A stretch of DNA of 33,461 nt from a virus. Positions 24,275 through 29,868 of the stretch are shown in pieces. The stretch spans positions 1 to 33,461 of the IMG/VR virus record IMGVR_UViG_3300025889_000494. One strand, given 5' to 3'. Each line of letters starts with the position of its first letter. Position 1 is the stretch's first letter. The translations under genes and the position numbers were made by a program. Under the pieces are notes generated by a model. The model did not search any database and was not told where the DNA came from. It saw nothing but the letters and a program-made list of their open reading frames with translations.

Positions 24275-24383
24275 TCTTATAAACTCCTGTCAGTTTCTTC
24301 CACCATATCACGTAGCAAGAGCGAGAGCAGAACGTCTCGTCGCTGCGTCTCACCTTGCCGCCACAGTTAGGACACTTTGCCAT
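24267..24383 (-). CDS. 38-aa zinc-ribbon protein
   Basis: A tiny ORF, MAKCPNCGGKVRRSDETFC then SRSC, with four Cys at 4, 7, 19 and 23 that form a clear C-x2-C and C-x3-C metal site, and a basic tail (WWKKLTGVYKIG). A full AGGAGGTG Shine-Dalgarno stands before the ATG, the strongest such site in this operon. It overlaps the SAM methyltransferase end by 17 bases and the reductase TTG start by 8, and its 3' end supplies the reductase ribosome binding site. Function is unknown; it may bind nucleic acid or couple translation. Confidence 0.78.
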   Translation of the reverse strand: MAKCPNCGGKVRRSDETFCSRSCYVIWWKKLTGVYKIG

Positions 24384-24963
24384 GTACGTTCACCTCCTCA
24401 GTAGGTAGTACGATAGGACGCACGCTACAGTCTAGCGTAGCATTGCCGTTCTTGTTACGAACGTGCGTTATGTCAACATGGAAGTAACGCTTCAGCCTGT
24501 CAACCCACCAATCCTCACTCTCTACTATCAGATGCGCGTTGCGTCCATCAGGTAGTATCTTACGTGCAGGGTACAGGGCGATGCTGAAGTATCCCACGTC
24601 TATCATGTTACGGTTGAGATCGACCAGTACGTTATCCAGCAGGTCAGGCTCGATGTGCTCCAGCACGTCAACACACAGCACCAGATCACACGCACGCTTG
24701 TGTAGCCTGTCCTCGTAGCCGGGATCGTACTCGACGATCTCGAAGTCTTCCGGTATCAGGCCTCGTCGACGTAGCTGCTTCTGTAGCTTACCGTTGCTGC
24801 TGCCATAGTCTAGCATGTCTATGGCCCCACGCTTGATATGTCCGTTAACCCACTCGGCAATCTCGTAGCAACGGGAGGACGCCGTAGCACCCCACCGTCC
24901 TTCTGACTCCTCGTGAACCTGTCTGATCTGTGCCTTGTACTCGTCACTAATCAGTTCACTCAT
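24367..24963 (-). CDS. SAM-dependent methyltransferase (class I fold)
   Basis: A 198-residue protein with the glycine-rich SAM loop LDYGSSNGKL (51-60), an acidic residue after strand 2 (VEYDPG) and the strand 4 motif LVLCVDVLEHIEPD. No DNA-methylase motif such as DPPY or PCQ is present, so its target is probably not a DNA base; small molecules, protein or nucleoside substrates are possible. It starts on an ATGA overlap with the 72-aa gene. Confidence 0.78.
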   Translation of the reverse strand: MSELISDEYKAQIRQVHEESEGRWGATASSRCYEIAEWVNGHIKRGAIDMLDYGSSNGKLQKQLRRRGLIPEDFEIVEYDPGYEDRLHKRACDLVLCVDVLEHIEPDLLDNVLVDLNRNMIDVGYFSIALYPARKILPDGRNAHLIVESEDWWVDRLKRYFHVDITHVRNKNGNATLDCSVRPIVLPTEEVNVHGKVS

Positions 24964-25178
24964 ATGTTCCTCCGTATACCAACAGCGTTGTAGCCCTGAT
25001 TGATTGCTATATCTACTGCTATGTCCTCACGGATACGCTTAGCCTCCGCCTTGGGTACCGTAGTTACAAGTTTAATGTCCGCCGTACGGCACTTTGCAGA
25101 GTACACTTGCTCCTTAGCGTCAGTGTACTCTACGTACTGCTCAGTGCGTGCGTCGAAGTAGTGACTACTCCCCGCCAT
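24960..25178 (-). CDS. Small hypothetical protein
   Basis: A 72-residue protein. The start MAGSSHYFDARTEQY at 25178 is chosen because GGAGAAG precedes it; a longer upstream reading lies wholly within the metallophosphoesterase gene. It has mixed beta/alpha sequence with a helical C-terminal half (AEAKRIREDIAVDIAINQGYNA). No domain is recognised. It overlaps the metallophosphoesterase by 14 bases and the next methyltransferase by 4, so it is firmly within the operon. Confidence 0.7.
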   Translation of the reverse strand: MAGSSHYFDARTEQYVEYTDAKEQVYSAKCRTADIKLVTTVPKAEAKRIREDIAVDIAINQGYNAVGIRRNI

Positions 25179-25932
25179 ATTTCTTCTCCAAGTAGTTGAT
25201 GCTGACTGGCATCTCATCGCAGCCTCCATCGTCTACCTCGTGCAACATCCACAGCCCACGCCACTGGTTATTACCCTGCGGGCCGAGGTAGTCCTCGTCG
25301 TGCTGGTAGTACGTGCCAGCGAACAGGCCGATCATACGCTTGCCGTCTGCACGGTGTGCGAACGCTACGTCACGCTGCTGCACATGCCCCATCACACAGG
25401 ACATCATCTTCTTATTCAGCATGATGCGTGCGCTAGTGACAGGACGTCCCATCACGCCACTGGTATGGTAGTGAGTGTACGCTATGCCGTCGATGATAAC
25501 CACCTCATTGAACGGATGTACTTCCCAGCCGTGCTGCTCCAGATTAAAGTCGTGATATCCGAGGATACCTTCCAGTTCTGGATGCTCCTGCGTAGTGCGC
25601 TCGATGCGATGCTCGTGATTGCCAAGCAGGAAGACCAGCCTAGGCTTGTACTCTTCTTTACCGGCTCGTCGTAGCTGTCCGTTCATGCGATTGATAGGCT
25701 CCATGAAGATGTCCATCGCACGGTTACCAGCCTCGATGTCTGCCTTGTATCTGCGCCCTTCGAAGGATCGCTTGCCCTTATCATAGCTCGACAGGGATGG
25801 CATGTCATAGTGATCGCCCAAGTGTATGATAACGTCAGGCTTCTTATCTGCTGCGAACTTGCCCGCCCAGCGTAAGTGAGACATGTCAGTTCCCGGCTTG
25901 ACTTGCGTATCAGGAATTATAAGGTGCTTCAT
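25165..25932 (-). CDS. Calcineurin-like metallophosphoesterase
   Basis: A 255-residue protein with the metal-binding blocks of this superfamily: D8 (PDTQ, where the usual DxH His is replaced by Gln), GD at 39-40 (HLGDHYD), GNHEH (104-108), THYH (153-156) and GH at 182-183. The start at 25932 has GAGGTAAC upstream and overlaps the stop of the 44-aa membrane ORF as ATGA; a longer reading upstream is not supported. Phage members of this family are often nucleotide or phosphodiester hydrolases with unknown biological targets. The D-x-Q variant may affect one metal site. Confidence 0.85.
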   Translation of the reverse strand: MKHLIIPDTQVKPGTDMSHLRWAGKFAADKKPDVIIHLGDHYDMPSLSSYDKGKRSFEGRRYKADIEAGNRAMDIFMEPINRMNGQLRRAGKEEYKPRLVFLLGNHEHRIERTTQEHPELEGILGYHDFNLEQHGWEVHPFNEVVIIDGIAYTHYHTSGVMGRPVTSARIMLNKKMMSCVMGHVQQRDVAFAHRADGKRMIGLFAGTYYQHDEDYLGPQGNNQWRGLWMLHEVDDGGCDEMPVSINYLEKKYGGE

Positions 25933-26063
25933 ATCGGTGTTACCTCGACTGCTGCTAGTAATGTAGTGGTTAATGCCCATAGTGCTACTATCAGTATAAC
26001 ATCCGATAGTATTACTGTCAAGAGTATCTCAGTCCCGCGAAGTCGGTCGATAGTACTTCTCAA
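25929..26063 (-). CDS. 44-aa membrane ORF with TTG start
   Basis: From a TTG at 26063 with AGGAG eight bases upstream, a frame runs 44 codons to a TGA that overlaps the metallophosphoesterase ATG (ATGA). The product has a basic start (RSTIDRLRG) and then about 30 almost unbroken hydrophobic residues (ILLTVILSDVILIVALWAL), a clear membrane span. It overlaps the previous small membrane gene by 35 bases. A GTG at 26072 is an in-frame alternative. The non-ATG start hides it from ATG-based gene finding. Function is unknown. Confidence 0.65.
   Translation of the reverse strand: MRSTIDRLRGTEILLTVILSDVILIVALWALTTTLLAAVEVTPI
25993..26021 (-). promoter_or_regulatory. Sigma-70-like promoter inside the 44-aa ORF
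   Basis: On the minus strand there is a perfect TTGACA (26021-26016), a 17-bp spacer and TATACT (25998-25993). Transcription would start near 25986, about 55 nt before the metallophosphoesterase ATG, and could reinforce the nucleotide-metabolism end of the leftward operon. It also lies inside coding sequence for a hydrophobic peptide, so a chance match cannot be excluded. Confidence 0.5.
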
Positions 26064-26205
26064 TTTCCACACTCCTCTTAATAGATTCAAAGTCTTCTCT
26101 GATCTTACGGCCCCAGAGATTCTCGTATACGTACATAAACAATATGATGTTCAACGCTGCCAGTATCCCGAACAGCGGAAACAGTATAGCTAGTTGCTGT
26201 AGCAT
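26029..26205 (-). CDS. Small membrane protein
   Basis: A 58-residue protein started at 26205 with AGAGGA upstream. A first span of about 25 hydrophobic residues (LQQLAILFPLFGILAALNII) is followed by a basic, charged helix (REDFESIKRSVEIEKYYRP) that probably lies in the cytoplasm. A reading extended to 26250 overlaps the previous gene and lacks a better ribosome site. No family is recognised; it is one of four tiny membrane proteins in this operon. Confidence 0.65.
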   Translation of the reverse strand: MLQQLAILFPLFGILAALNIILFMYVYENLWGRKIREDFESIKRSVEIEKYYRPTSRD

Positions 26206-26209
26206 GGTG

Positions 26210-26449
26210 TTATCCTCTACGTTCCAGTGACCAGTAAGTACCACGGTCACACTCAGTTATCTCAAAGGTTAGGCCGCCTCTGCCTACTGGGATGCTATCA
26301 CCCTCCGATAAGTCTAGGCATTGACGGCTATCCCATTCTCCGACACGGTGCGTATCGAACGCTCTCAACCCTCCGAACGTCTCGCCGCAGACAGAGCACC
26401 TACAACGTGACGTACCTCCGACACGTAGCTTGTAGGTAGTTCTACTCAT
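26210..26449 (-). CDS. FDxHR-type zinc-binding phage protein
   Basis: A 79-residue protein with a compact zinc site: C18-x2-C21, then FDTHR (31-35, His34) and C44. This CxxC/FDxHR/C pattern is a known small phage zinc-finger family of unknown role. It starts on an ATGA overlap with the preceding 66-aa gene. Nucleic-acid binding is likely from the fold type, not shown directly. Confidence 0.75.
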   Translation of the reverse strand: MSRTTYKLRVGGTSRCRCSVCGETFGGLRAFDTHRVGEWDSRQCLDLSEGDSIPVGRGGLTFEITECDRGTYWSLERRG

Positions 26450-26646
26450 GCTGCCGGACCTCCCTGTAGGCTACATACCTGCTCCAGATACTGGATGTAC
26501 TCCACTACCTGCTGCTGTTGGGCTTGCATGTTAGCGATATACTGCGTTAACTCACTGATTTCGGTGAACGACTGGTGATACAGGTACAGTGCCAAGCATA
26601 CCGTAGCTATCAGGAACCCATTAGTCAAGTCTTTAATCGTGCTCAT
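26446..26646 (-). CDS. Small membrane/coiled-coil protein
   Basis: A 66-residue protein with an N-terminal membrane span (about 9-26: TNGFLIATVCLALYLYHQ) and then a Gln-rich coiled coil (about 28-58: YIANMQAQQQQVVEYIQYLEQ). Its first five residues, MSTIK, and its ribosome site are inside the 36-bp repeat shared with the cytosine methyltransferase start. Before the methyltransferase was inserted it was probably the direct downstream neighbour of the 126-aa membrane gene. Function is unknown; anchored coiled coils of this size are seen among spanin-like and superinfection proteins. Confidence 0.7.
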   Translation of the reverse strand: MSTIKDLTNGFLIATVCLALYLYHQSFTEISELTQYIANMQAQQQQVVEYIQYLEQVCSLQGGPAA

Positions 26647-26667
26647 TGTTCTACCTCTAATTTAGTC
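26632..26667 (-). repeat. 36-bp direct repeat, copy at the methyltransferase 3' side
   Basis: Thirty-six bases identical to 27638-27673 in the same orientation. This copy spans a vestigial 8-codon ORF, the ribosome site and the first five codons of the 66-aa gene. The flanking base differs on both sides, so the repeat is exactly 36 bp. Confidence 0.95.
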
Positions 26668-26669
26668 AT
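26643..26669 (-). pseudogene. Remnant 8-codon ORF from the 126-aa gene's C-terminus
   Basis: Just after the methyltransferase TAA, an overlapping ATG opens MTKLEVEQ and a stop. TKLEVEQ is exactly the C-terminal sequence of the 126-aa membrane protein, present here because of the 36-bp duplication. Its stop overlaps the 66-aa gene's ATG as ATGA. It may still serve as a coupling relay (TAATG, then ATGA) although the peptide is probably meaningless. Confidence 0.7.
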
Positions 26670-27652
26670 TAGACAAATTGCTTTATGATTTCCGCAGCGA
26701 CTTGCGGGACAATGGCGTTACCCGCTCCGCGCAGTATGCCCACTCGATTGGGTATCCCATTAGCCAGAGGGAAAAGCGCGGGTTCAGTTGGAATTTGACG
26801 GTACTTTCCGTCTCGGCAGTAGATAAGACCGGCACCTGATCCTTCACATTGCTGCACCCAGCTTTCTTCTTCGCTCTGGCTAGAGCTTCGTCCGACCTCG
26901 CCCCCATTGAGTCCATTGCATTCGGCGTTCCCCACGGCTGAACCATCCTCGCAGCCCCGCCCAAAGTCGTTCCACGGGTCGGTGCATTCGCTGCCTTGCC
27001 CTCGCCCCTGACTTGCGGATTGTCTTGAGTCGATGGGGTAGACCAGAACGTCACCGTTGACGCTATCACCCCCAACCCGTTCTGGAAGTTTTCCCTGTAC
27101 CTGTTGCAAGCCTTCGTTCCATCGGTGTGCATTGGAGTCGGCCACGAAGAAGAGCCGCTCCCTTTTGTGCGGTGCGCCGATGCCACAAGCTGGCAATACG
27201 GCCATTGCCGTGGCGTAACCTTCTGCTTCCATGTCAGCTTGTAGATCATCGAACCACTCTGTTCTAATTGCCGAGGCAACTTGTTCGCCAAAAACGATTG
27301 CAGGTTTGCACTGGCGGATGAGATCGAAGAAGTGAGGCCACAAGTGTCGCTCGTCATCTGTCCCTTGTTGCTTTCCTGCTGTTGAGAATGGCTGGCAGGG
27401 TGGGCTTCCTGTCCAAACAGGTCTGTCTGGACTCCATCCTGCGAGCTGTAATGCTCTACTCCATCCCCCGATTCCCGCGAAGAAATGGCATTGTGTAAAT
27501 CCTTTGAGGTCTGATGGTTCGACATCTGCTATGCTCCTGGTATCAACCTCACCTTTCGGAATGAGGCCATCTTCGATCAATTCTTTCAGCCACTCGGCTG
27601 CGAATTTATCCCACTCGTTATAATAATTCATTCTCAATTTAATCGTGCTCAT
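26669..27652 (-). CDS. DNA cytosine C5 methyltransferase
   Basis: A 327-residue phage Dcm-type enzyme. Motif I is FAGIGG (58-63), motif IV PPCQPFS with the catalytic Cys86, motif VI is a GEQV variant (Glu123), motif VIII HKRERLF (162-168) and motif X GNAIVP (311-316). The target-recognition region (about 172-280) is Gly/Ser/Gln-rich. The product could protect phage DNA from restriction. ATG at 27652 overlaps the upstream stop (ATGA). Its first five residues MSTIK and the Shine-Dalgarno come from the 36-bp repeat, so the ancestral start may have been Met8. A 280-codon ORF is nested in another frame. Confidence 0.93.
   Translation of the reverse strand: MSTIKLRMNYYNEWDKFAAEWLKELIEDGLIPKGEVDTRSIADVEPSDLKGFTQCHFFAGIGGWSRALQLAGWSPDRPVWTGSPPCQPFSTAGKQQGTDDERHLWPHFFDLIRQCKPAIVFGEQVASAIRTEWFDDLQADMEAEGYATAMAVLPACGIGAPHKRERLFFVADSNAHRWNEGLQQVQGKLPERVGGDSVNGDVLVYPIDSRQSASQGRGQGSECTDPWNDFGRGCEDGSAVGNAECNGLNGGEVGRSSSQSEEESWVQQCEGSGAGLIYCRDGKYRQIPTEPALFPLANGIPNRVGILRGAGNAIVPQVAAEIIKQFV
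26683..27525 (-). CDS. Nested alternative-frame ORF inside the methyltransferase gene
   Basis: An open frame of 280 codons lies completely inside the methyltransferase gene. Its ATG (27525) has AGGAG at eight bases. The product has LTWKQKVTPRQW (98-109), WPTP, WSTP and WGTP elements, and a C-terminal LNPRFSLWLMGYPIEW. I recall proteins with repeated W-x-TP elements and an NPRF..LMG.P..W ending near phage and metagenomic cytosine methylases, which supports real coding. The function is unknown; partnership with the methylase is inference. The alternative is that the frame is open only because the methylase composition forbids stops. Confidence 0.55.
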   Translation of the reverse strand: MSNHQTSKDLHNAISSRESGDGVEHYSSQDGVQTDLFGQEAHPASHSQQQESNKGQMTSDTCGLTSSISSASANLQSFLANKLPRQLEQSGSMIYKLTWKQKVTPRQWPYCQLVASAHRTKGSGSSSWPTPMHTDGTKACNRYRENFQNGLGVIASTVTFWSTPSTQDNPQVRGEGKAANAPTRGTTLGGAARMVQPWGTPNAMDSMGARSDEALARAKKKAGCSNVKDQVPVLSTAETESTVKFQLNPRFSLWLMGYPIEWAYCAERVTPLSRKSLRKS

Positions 27653-27673
27653 TGTTCTACCTCTAATTTAGTC
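27638..27673 (-). repeat. 36-bp direct repeat, copy at the methyltransferase 5' side
   Basis: Identical to 26632-26667. It covers the last codons and stop of the 126-aa membrane gene, and the ribosome site and first five codons of the methyltransferase. The two copies are 1006 bp apart and bracket the methyltransferase gene closely. Confidence 0.95.
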
Positions 27674-28029
27674 GGCGGGTCCTCACACACCGACGCCAGT
27701 ATCTCATCAATCTCGGGACGTGCGAGTAGCTGTTTAATGCCCTGCTCTATCACGTCATGTTGATTACCTCTACCTACTACGTCGACGTCCTGCCGTACAC
27801 GATGTATGTTACCCGCACAGTCTAGCCACGACCACTCGACGATCCAGTAAGTGAACTCACCGTGCTCGTTAGTAGTCATGCCTACGGGGTACGCATCAGT
27901 GTACAGTTCGTATGTGCGTCCCTCCTCTGCTGCCTCTATCGGGTCAATCCACATCACATAGACAAAGAAGCCTATGAGTATAGACAGTACAATCAAGTCG
28001 CCTGTAATACTCTCTTTAGCTTGTTTCAT
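27649..28029 (-). CDS. Membrane-anchored protein, 126 aa
   Basis: The start at 28029 (MKQAKESITG) follows GGAGG; a longer reading overlaps the HNH gene without support. One membrane span (about 10-28: GDLIVLSILIGFFVYVMWI) precedes a 98-residue soluble domain with WIVEWSWLDCAGNIHRV and a helical end. The C-terminus TKLEVEQ is duplicated downstream of the methyltransferase. It may be a periplasmic or cytoplasmic anchored protein; the family is not recognised. Confidence 0.72.
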   Translation of the reverse strand: MKQAKESITGDLIVLSILIGFFVYVMWIDPIEAAEEGRTYELYTDAYPVGMTTNEHGEFTYWIVEWSWLDCAGNIHRVRQDVDVVGRGNQHDVIEQGIKQLLARPEIDEILASVCEDPPTKLEVEQ

Positions 28030-28396
28030 TTCGAGTCCTCCGATCTGCGTTAGTCTTGCCCCTATGGCAGGGCTTGCACAGTACCTGCATACCGTCAGCC
28101 TCGCAGAACATCCTCTCGACAAAACCGGGTAGATCATCGTAACACTTCAAGCTACCCGCTGGGGTCAGATGATCTACCTCGGTTTCCTTCGCCGAAAAGT
28201 ATTCCTTGCATCTGTTGCATTGGTACTCGTACTTTTGCCTGCCACCGCCTACTACCTCGCGCCTCGCTGCGTTCTTAACAGCGTACTTCACAGGGTACCG
28301 TGAGAAGGCAGCACGTAGTGCGGAGCGTATGAACTGGAAGTATCTACTCTCCGTCCACGTGTTGCCTGCTCGTGTACGTGGTACTCTAACTGCCAT
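28016..28396 (-). CDS. HNH endonuclease
   Basis: A 126-residue protein with a structural zinc site (C60-x2-C63 and C107-x2-C110) around the HNH core: VDH (74-76), and CHRGKTNAD (110-118) with His111. The N-terminal 50 residues are basic. It lies beside the exonuclease and DUF3310 genes, where T7 relatives encode other nucleases, so it may resolve or nick replication intermediates. A homing-type free-standing HNH gene is an alternative, but the tight overlap with its neighbours (11 and 14 bases) argues for an operon function. Confidence 0.85.
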   Translation of the reverse strand: MAVRVPRTRAGNTWTESRYFQFIRSALRAAFSRYPVKYAVKNAARREVVGGGRQKYEYQCNRCKEYFSAKETEVDHLTPAGSLKCYDDLPGFVERMFCEADGMQVLCKPCHRGKTNADRRTRNETS

Positions 28397-28682
28397 TGTC
28401 CTCTACCTCAATAATCAACCTGCCGAGGAACCACTGTGCTTTACGCAGGTCTTCTACGCCGTTCTTATCAGTGTAGCGGTGCAGATACTTGGTAATACTA
28501 CCACGTAGATACCCATGATACTCATCTTTAGTCAGCATAGACTTCAGGTAATCTATGGGCTGTATACCTGACCGCGTATAGTGCGTAGGGTTGATAGCAT
28601 CGACTACCTTACCACGCTTGCCGTATGGCTTTGTTACGTTATCCCACTCTTCCGGTGTTACTTTGTTTAGGGTATCTCCCAT
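28386..28682 (-). CDS. DUF3310-family protein (T7 gp1.7-type domain)
   Basis: A 98-residue protein with the DUF3310 signature NPTHYTRSGIQPIDYLKS (about 29-46) and SITKYLHRY (62-70) then EDLRKAQWFL. The domain is found in phage nucleotide-kinase-like proteins such as T7 gp1.7, which touches nucleotide metabolism. Its exact action in this phage is unknown. It overlaps the exonuclease end by 16 bases. Confidence 0.85.
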   Translation of the reverse strand: MGDTLNKVTPEEWDNVTKPYGKRGKVVDAINPTHYTRSGIQPIDYLKSMLTKDEYHGYLRGSITKYLHRYTDKNGVEDLRKAQWFLGRLIIEVEDNGS

Positions 28683-29353
28683 GGCTTGTCCTCCTCAACT
28701 CTCATGTATAGTAACTGTGCATTCTCACACACTCGCGCCTCTGGGTGCGGCTCTTCGAACTTCTCGTAGGCTGCGACACATGCTTCGTACATCTCACGCT
28801 CTGTCGTGCAGTCTTCGAGTATCTTCTCAGCCTTCTTCGGTCCTATACCCTTGAGTCCGATGATGTTGTCCACCGTATCACCCGTCAGTATCTGCGAGTA
28901 GAAGAAGCGCGTAGCCTCTTCAGCGGTGATGTCATACTCCAACCGCTTAACAAAGTTATAGTGTTTGCCGGGTACGCCATTCAAGTCCTTGTCAATCGTT
29001 ACGATCACGTCCTTGTACCCGCTGGCGTGCTGACCCTGTGCTATCGCATCGTCAGCCTCCTGACCCTCGACGACCTCTGCCTTCCAGTAGTCGATCAGAT
29101 GCTGGCGTATAGCTGCGTAGTGGATGGGTTTTTCTTTCTTGCTGCGCGTGCCCTTGTAGGGATGCGTCTTCGCTATATCGAACCTAAAGTTACCCTTGCC
29201 GGTGAGGTATAGCTGGTAGGGTACTTCAGGGTATTCGATCAGGATGTCCTGAACCATACAGTCTAGCGAGTGTAGAGCGTATGACTCAGGATCGTCCTGA
29301 CTAGCGAAGCCACATCGGTAGACAAGGATGTCCGCGTCGATGTGTAGCTGCAT
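28667..29353 (-). CDS. 5'-3' exonuclease (FEN-like, T7 gp6-type)
   Basis: A 228-residue FEN/PIN-family nuclease. Metal-binding acidic residues appear as D6 and D8 (HIDADIL), E99-D101-D102 (EADDAI), D121 and D123 (TIDKDLNG), and D159 and D162 (GDTVDN). The helix-hairpin-helix GLKGIGPKKAEKIL (166-179) follows. It likely removes RNA primers and degrades host DNA during replication. It starts on a TAATG overlap with SSB. Confidence 0.92.
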   Translation of the reverse strand: MQLHIDADILVYRCGFASQDDPESYALHSLDCMVQDILIEYPEVPYQLYLTGKGNFRFDIAKTHPYKGTRSKKEKPIHYAAIRQHLIDYWKAEVVEGQEADDAIAQGQHASGYKDVIVTIDKDLNGVPGKHYNFVKRLEYDITAEEATRFFYSQILTGDTVDNIIGLKGIGPKKAEKILEDCTTEREMYEACVAAYEKFEEPHPEARVCENAQLLYMRVEEDKPWEIP

Positions 29354-29784
29354 TAGATAGCAGCGTCCATGTCAACACTGATGGTACCGCCCTCACCGTC
29401 GGCATCGTATACTACCAGCTCGTCGACCACAACCTTGTGCGTCTGCAGCATTGAGAACGTACCAAAGTTATTGGTGATCTCGATGATCTCTGCCGCCACC
29501 CGTACCTCGCTGCCGTTACCGACAGGCAGGTCAGTCATGTCATCGCCTGCTGTGTTGACTACACGGATGGGATACTTCGACTTCGATACTACGAAGTTAC
29601 CCTGATCATCGCCCTTGTTACGTACCTCGATGCCATGCTTGGACAACAGTGCACAAGCAGGCCCGGACAGATCGGCTAGGTTATACTGATACTTGCCGCT
29701 CATCTGGTTAGGCGTGTTGAATGACTGCCAGAATACCTTACCCTTCAGTGCACCGCTCCACAACTTCTTAACTGACTTACTCAT
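29353..29784 (-). CDS. Single-stranded DNA-binding protein (gp2.5-like)
   Basis: A 143-residue, beta-rich protein between polymerase and exonuclease, the usual SSB position in these phages. It contains basic/aromatic stretches (KGKVFWQSFNTPNQMSGKYQY) and an acidic end (VVYDADGEGGTISVDMDA), typical of an SSB tail that binds other replication proteins. It has its own promoter (29835-29864), consistent with a need for high expression. The assignment rests on position and composition. Confidence 0.78.
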   Translation of the reverse strand: MSKSVKKLWSGALKGKVFWQSFNTPNQMSGKYQYNLADLSGPACALLSKHGIEVRNKGDDQGNFVVSKSKYPIRVVNTAGDDMTDLPVGNGSEVRVAAEIIEITNNFGTFSMLQTHKVVVDELVVYDADGEGGTISVDMDAAI

Positions 29785-29834
29785 AACAACGTCTCCACGT
29801 TTGGTTGGTTAAGTTTTCGTTTAATACATAGTAT

Positions 29835-29864
29835 ATTATACCACGGGTAGGACTTACTTGTCAA
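29835..29864 (-). promoter_or_regulatory. Sigma-70-like promoter for SSB and downstream genes
   Basis: In the 84-bp gap between polymerase and SSB, the minus strand has TTGACA (29864-29859), an 18-bp spacer and a perfect TATAAT (29840-29835) preceded by TGG (extended -10). The start near 29828 would leave a leader of about 44 nt. It is the only sizeable gap in the leftward operon, which supports a real internal promoter. Confidence 0.82.
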
Positions 29865-29868
29865 CACC

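Noticed and set aside
27526-27652. Methyltransferase as a frameshifted or broken gene because of two overlapping frames
   Set aside because: The full methylase frame carries all motifs from I to X without interruption, so the second frame is an extra ORF and not the other half of a broken gene.
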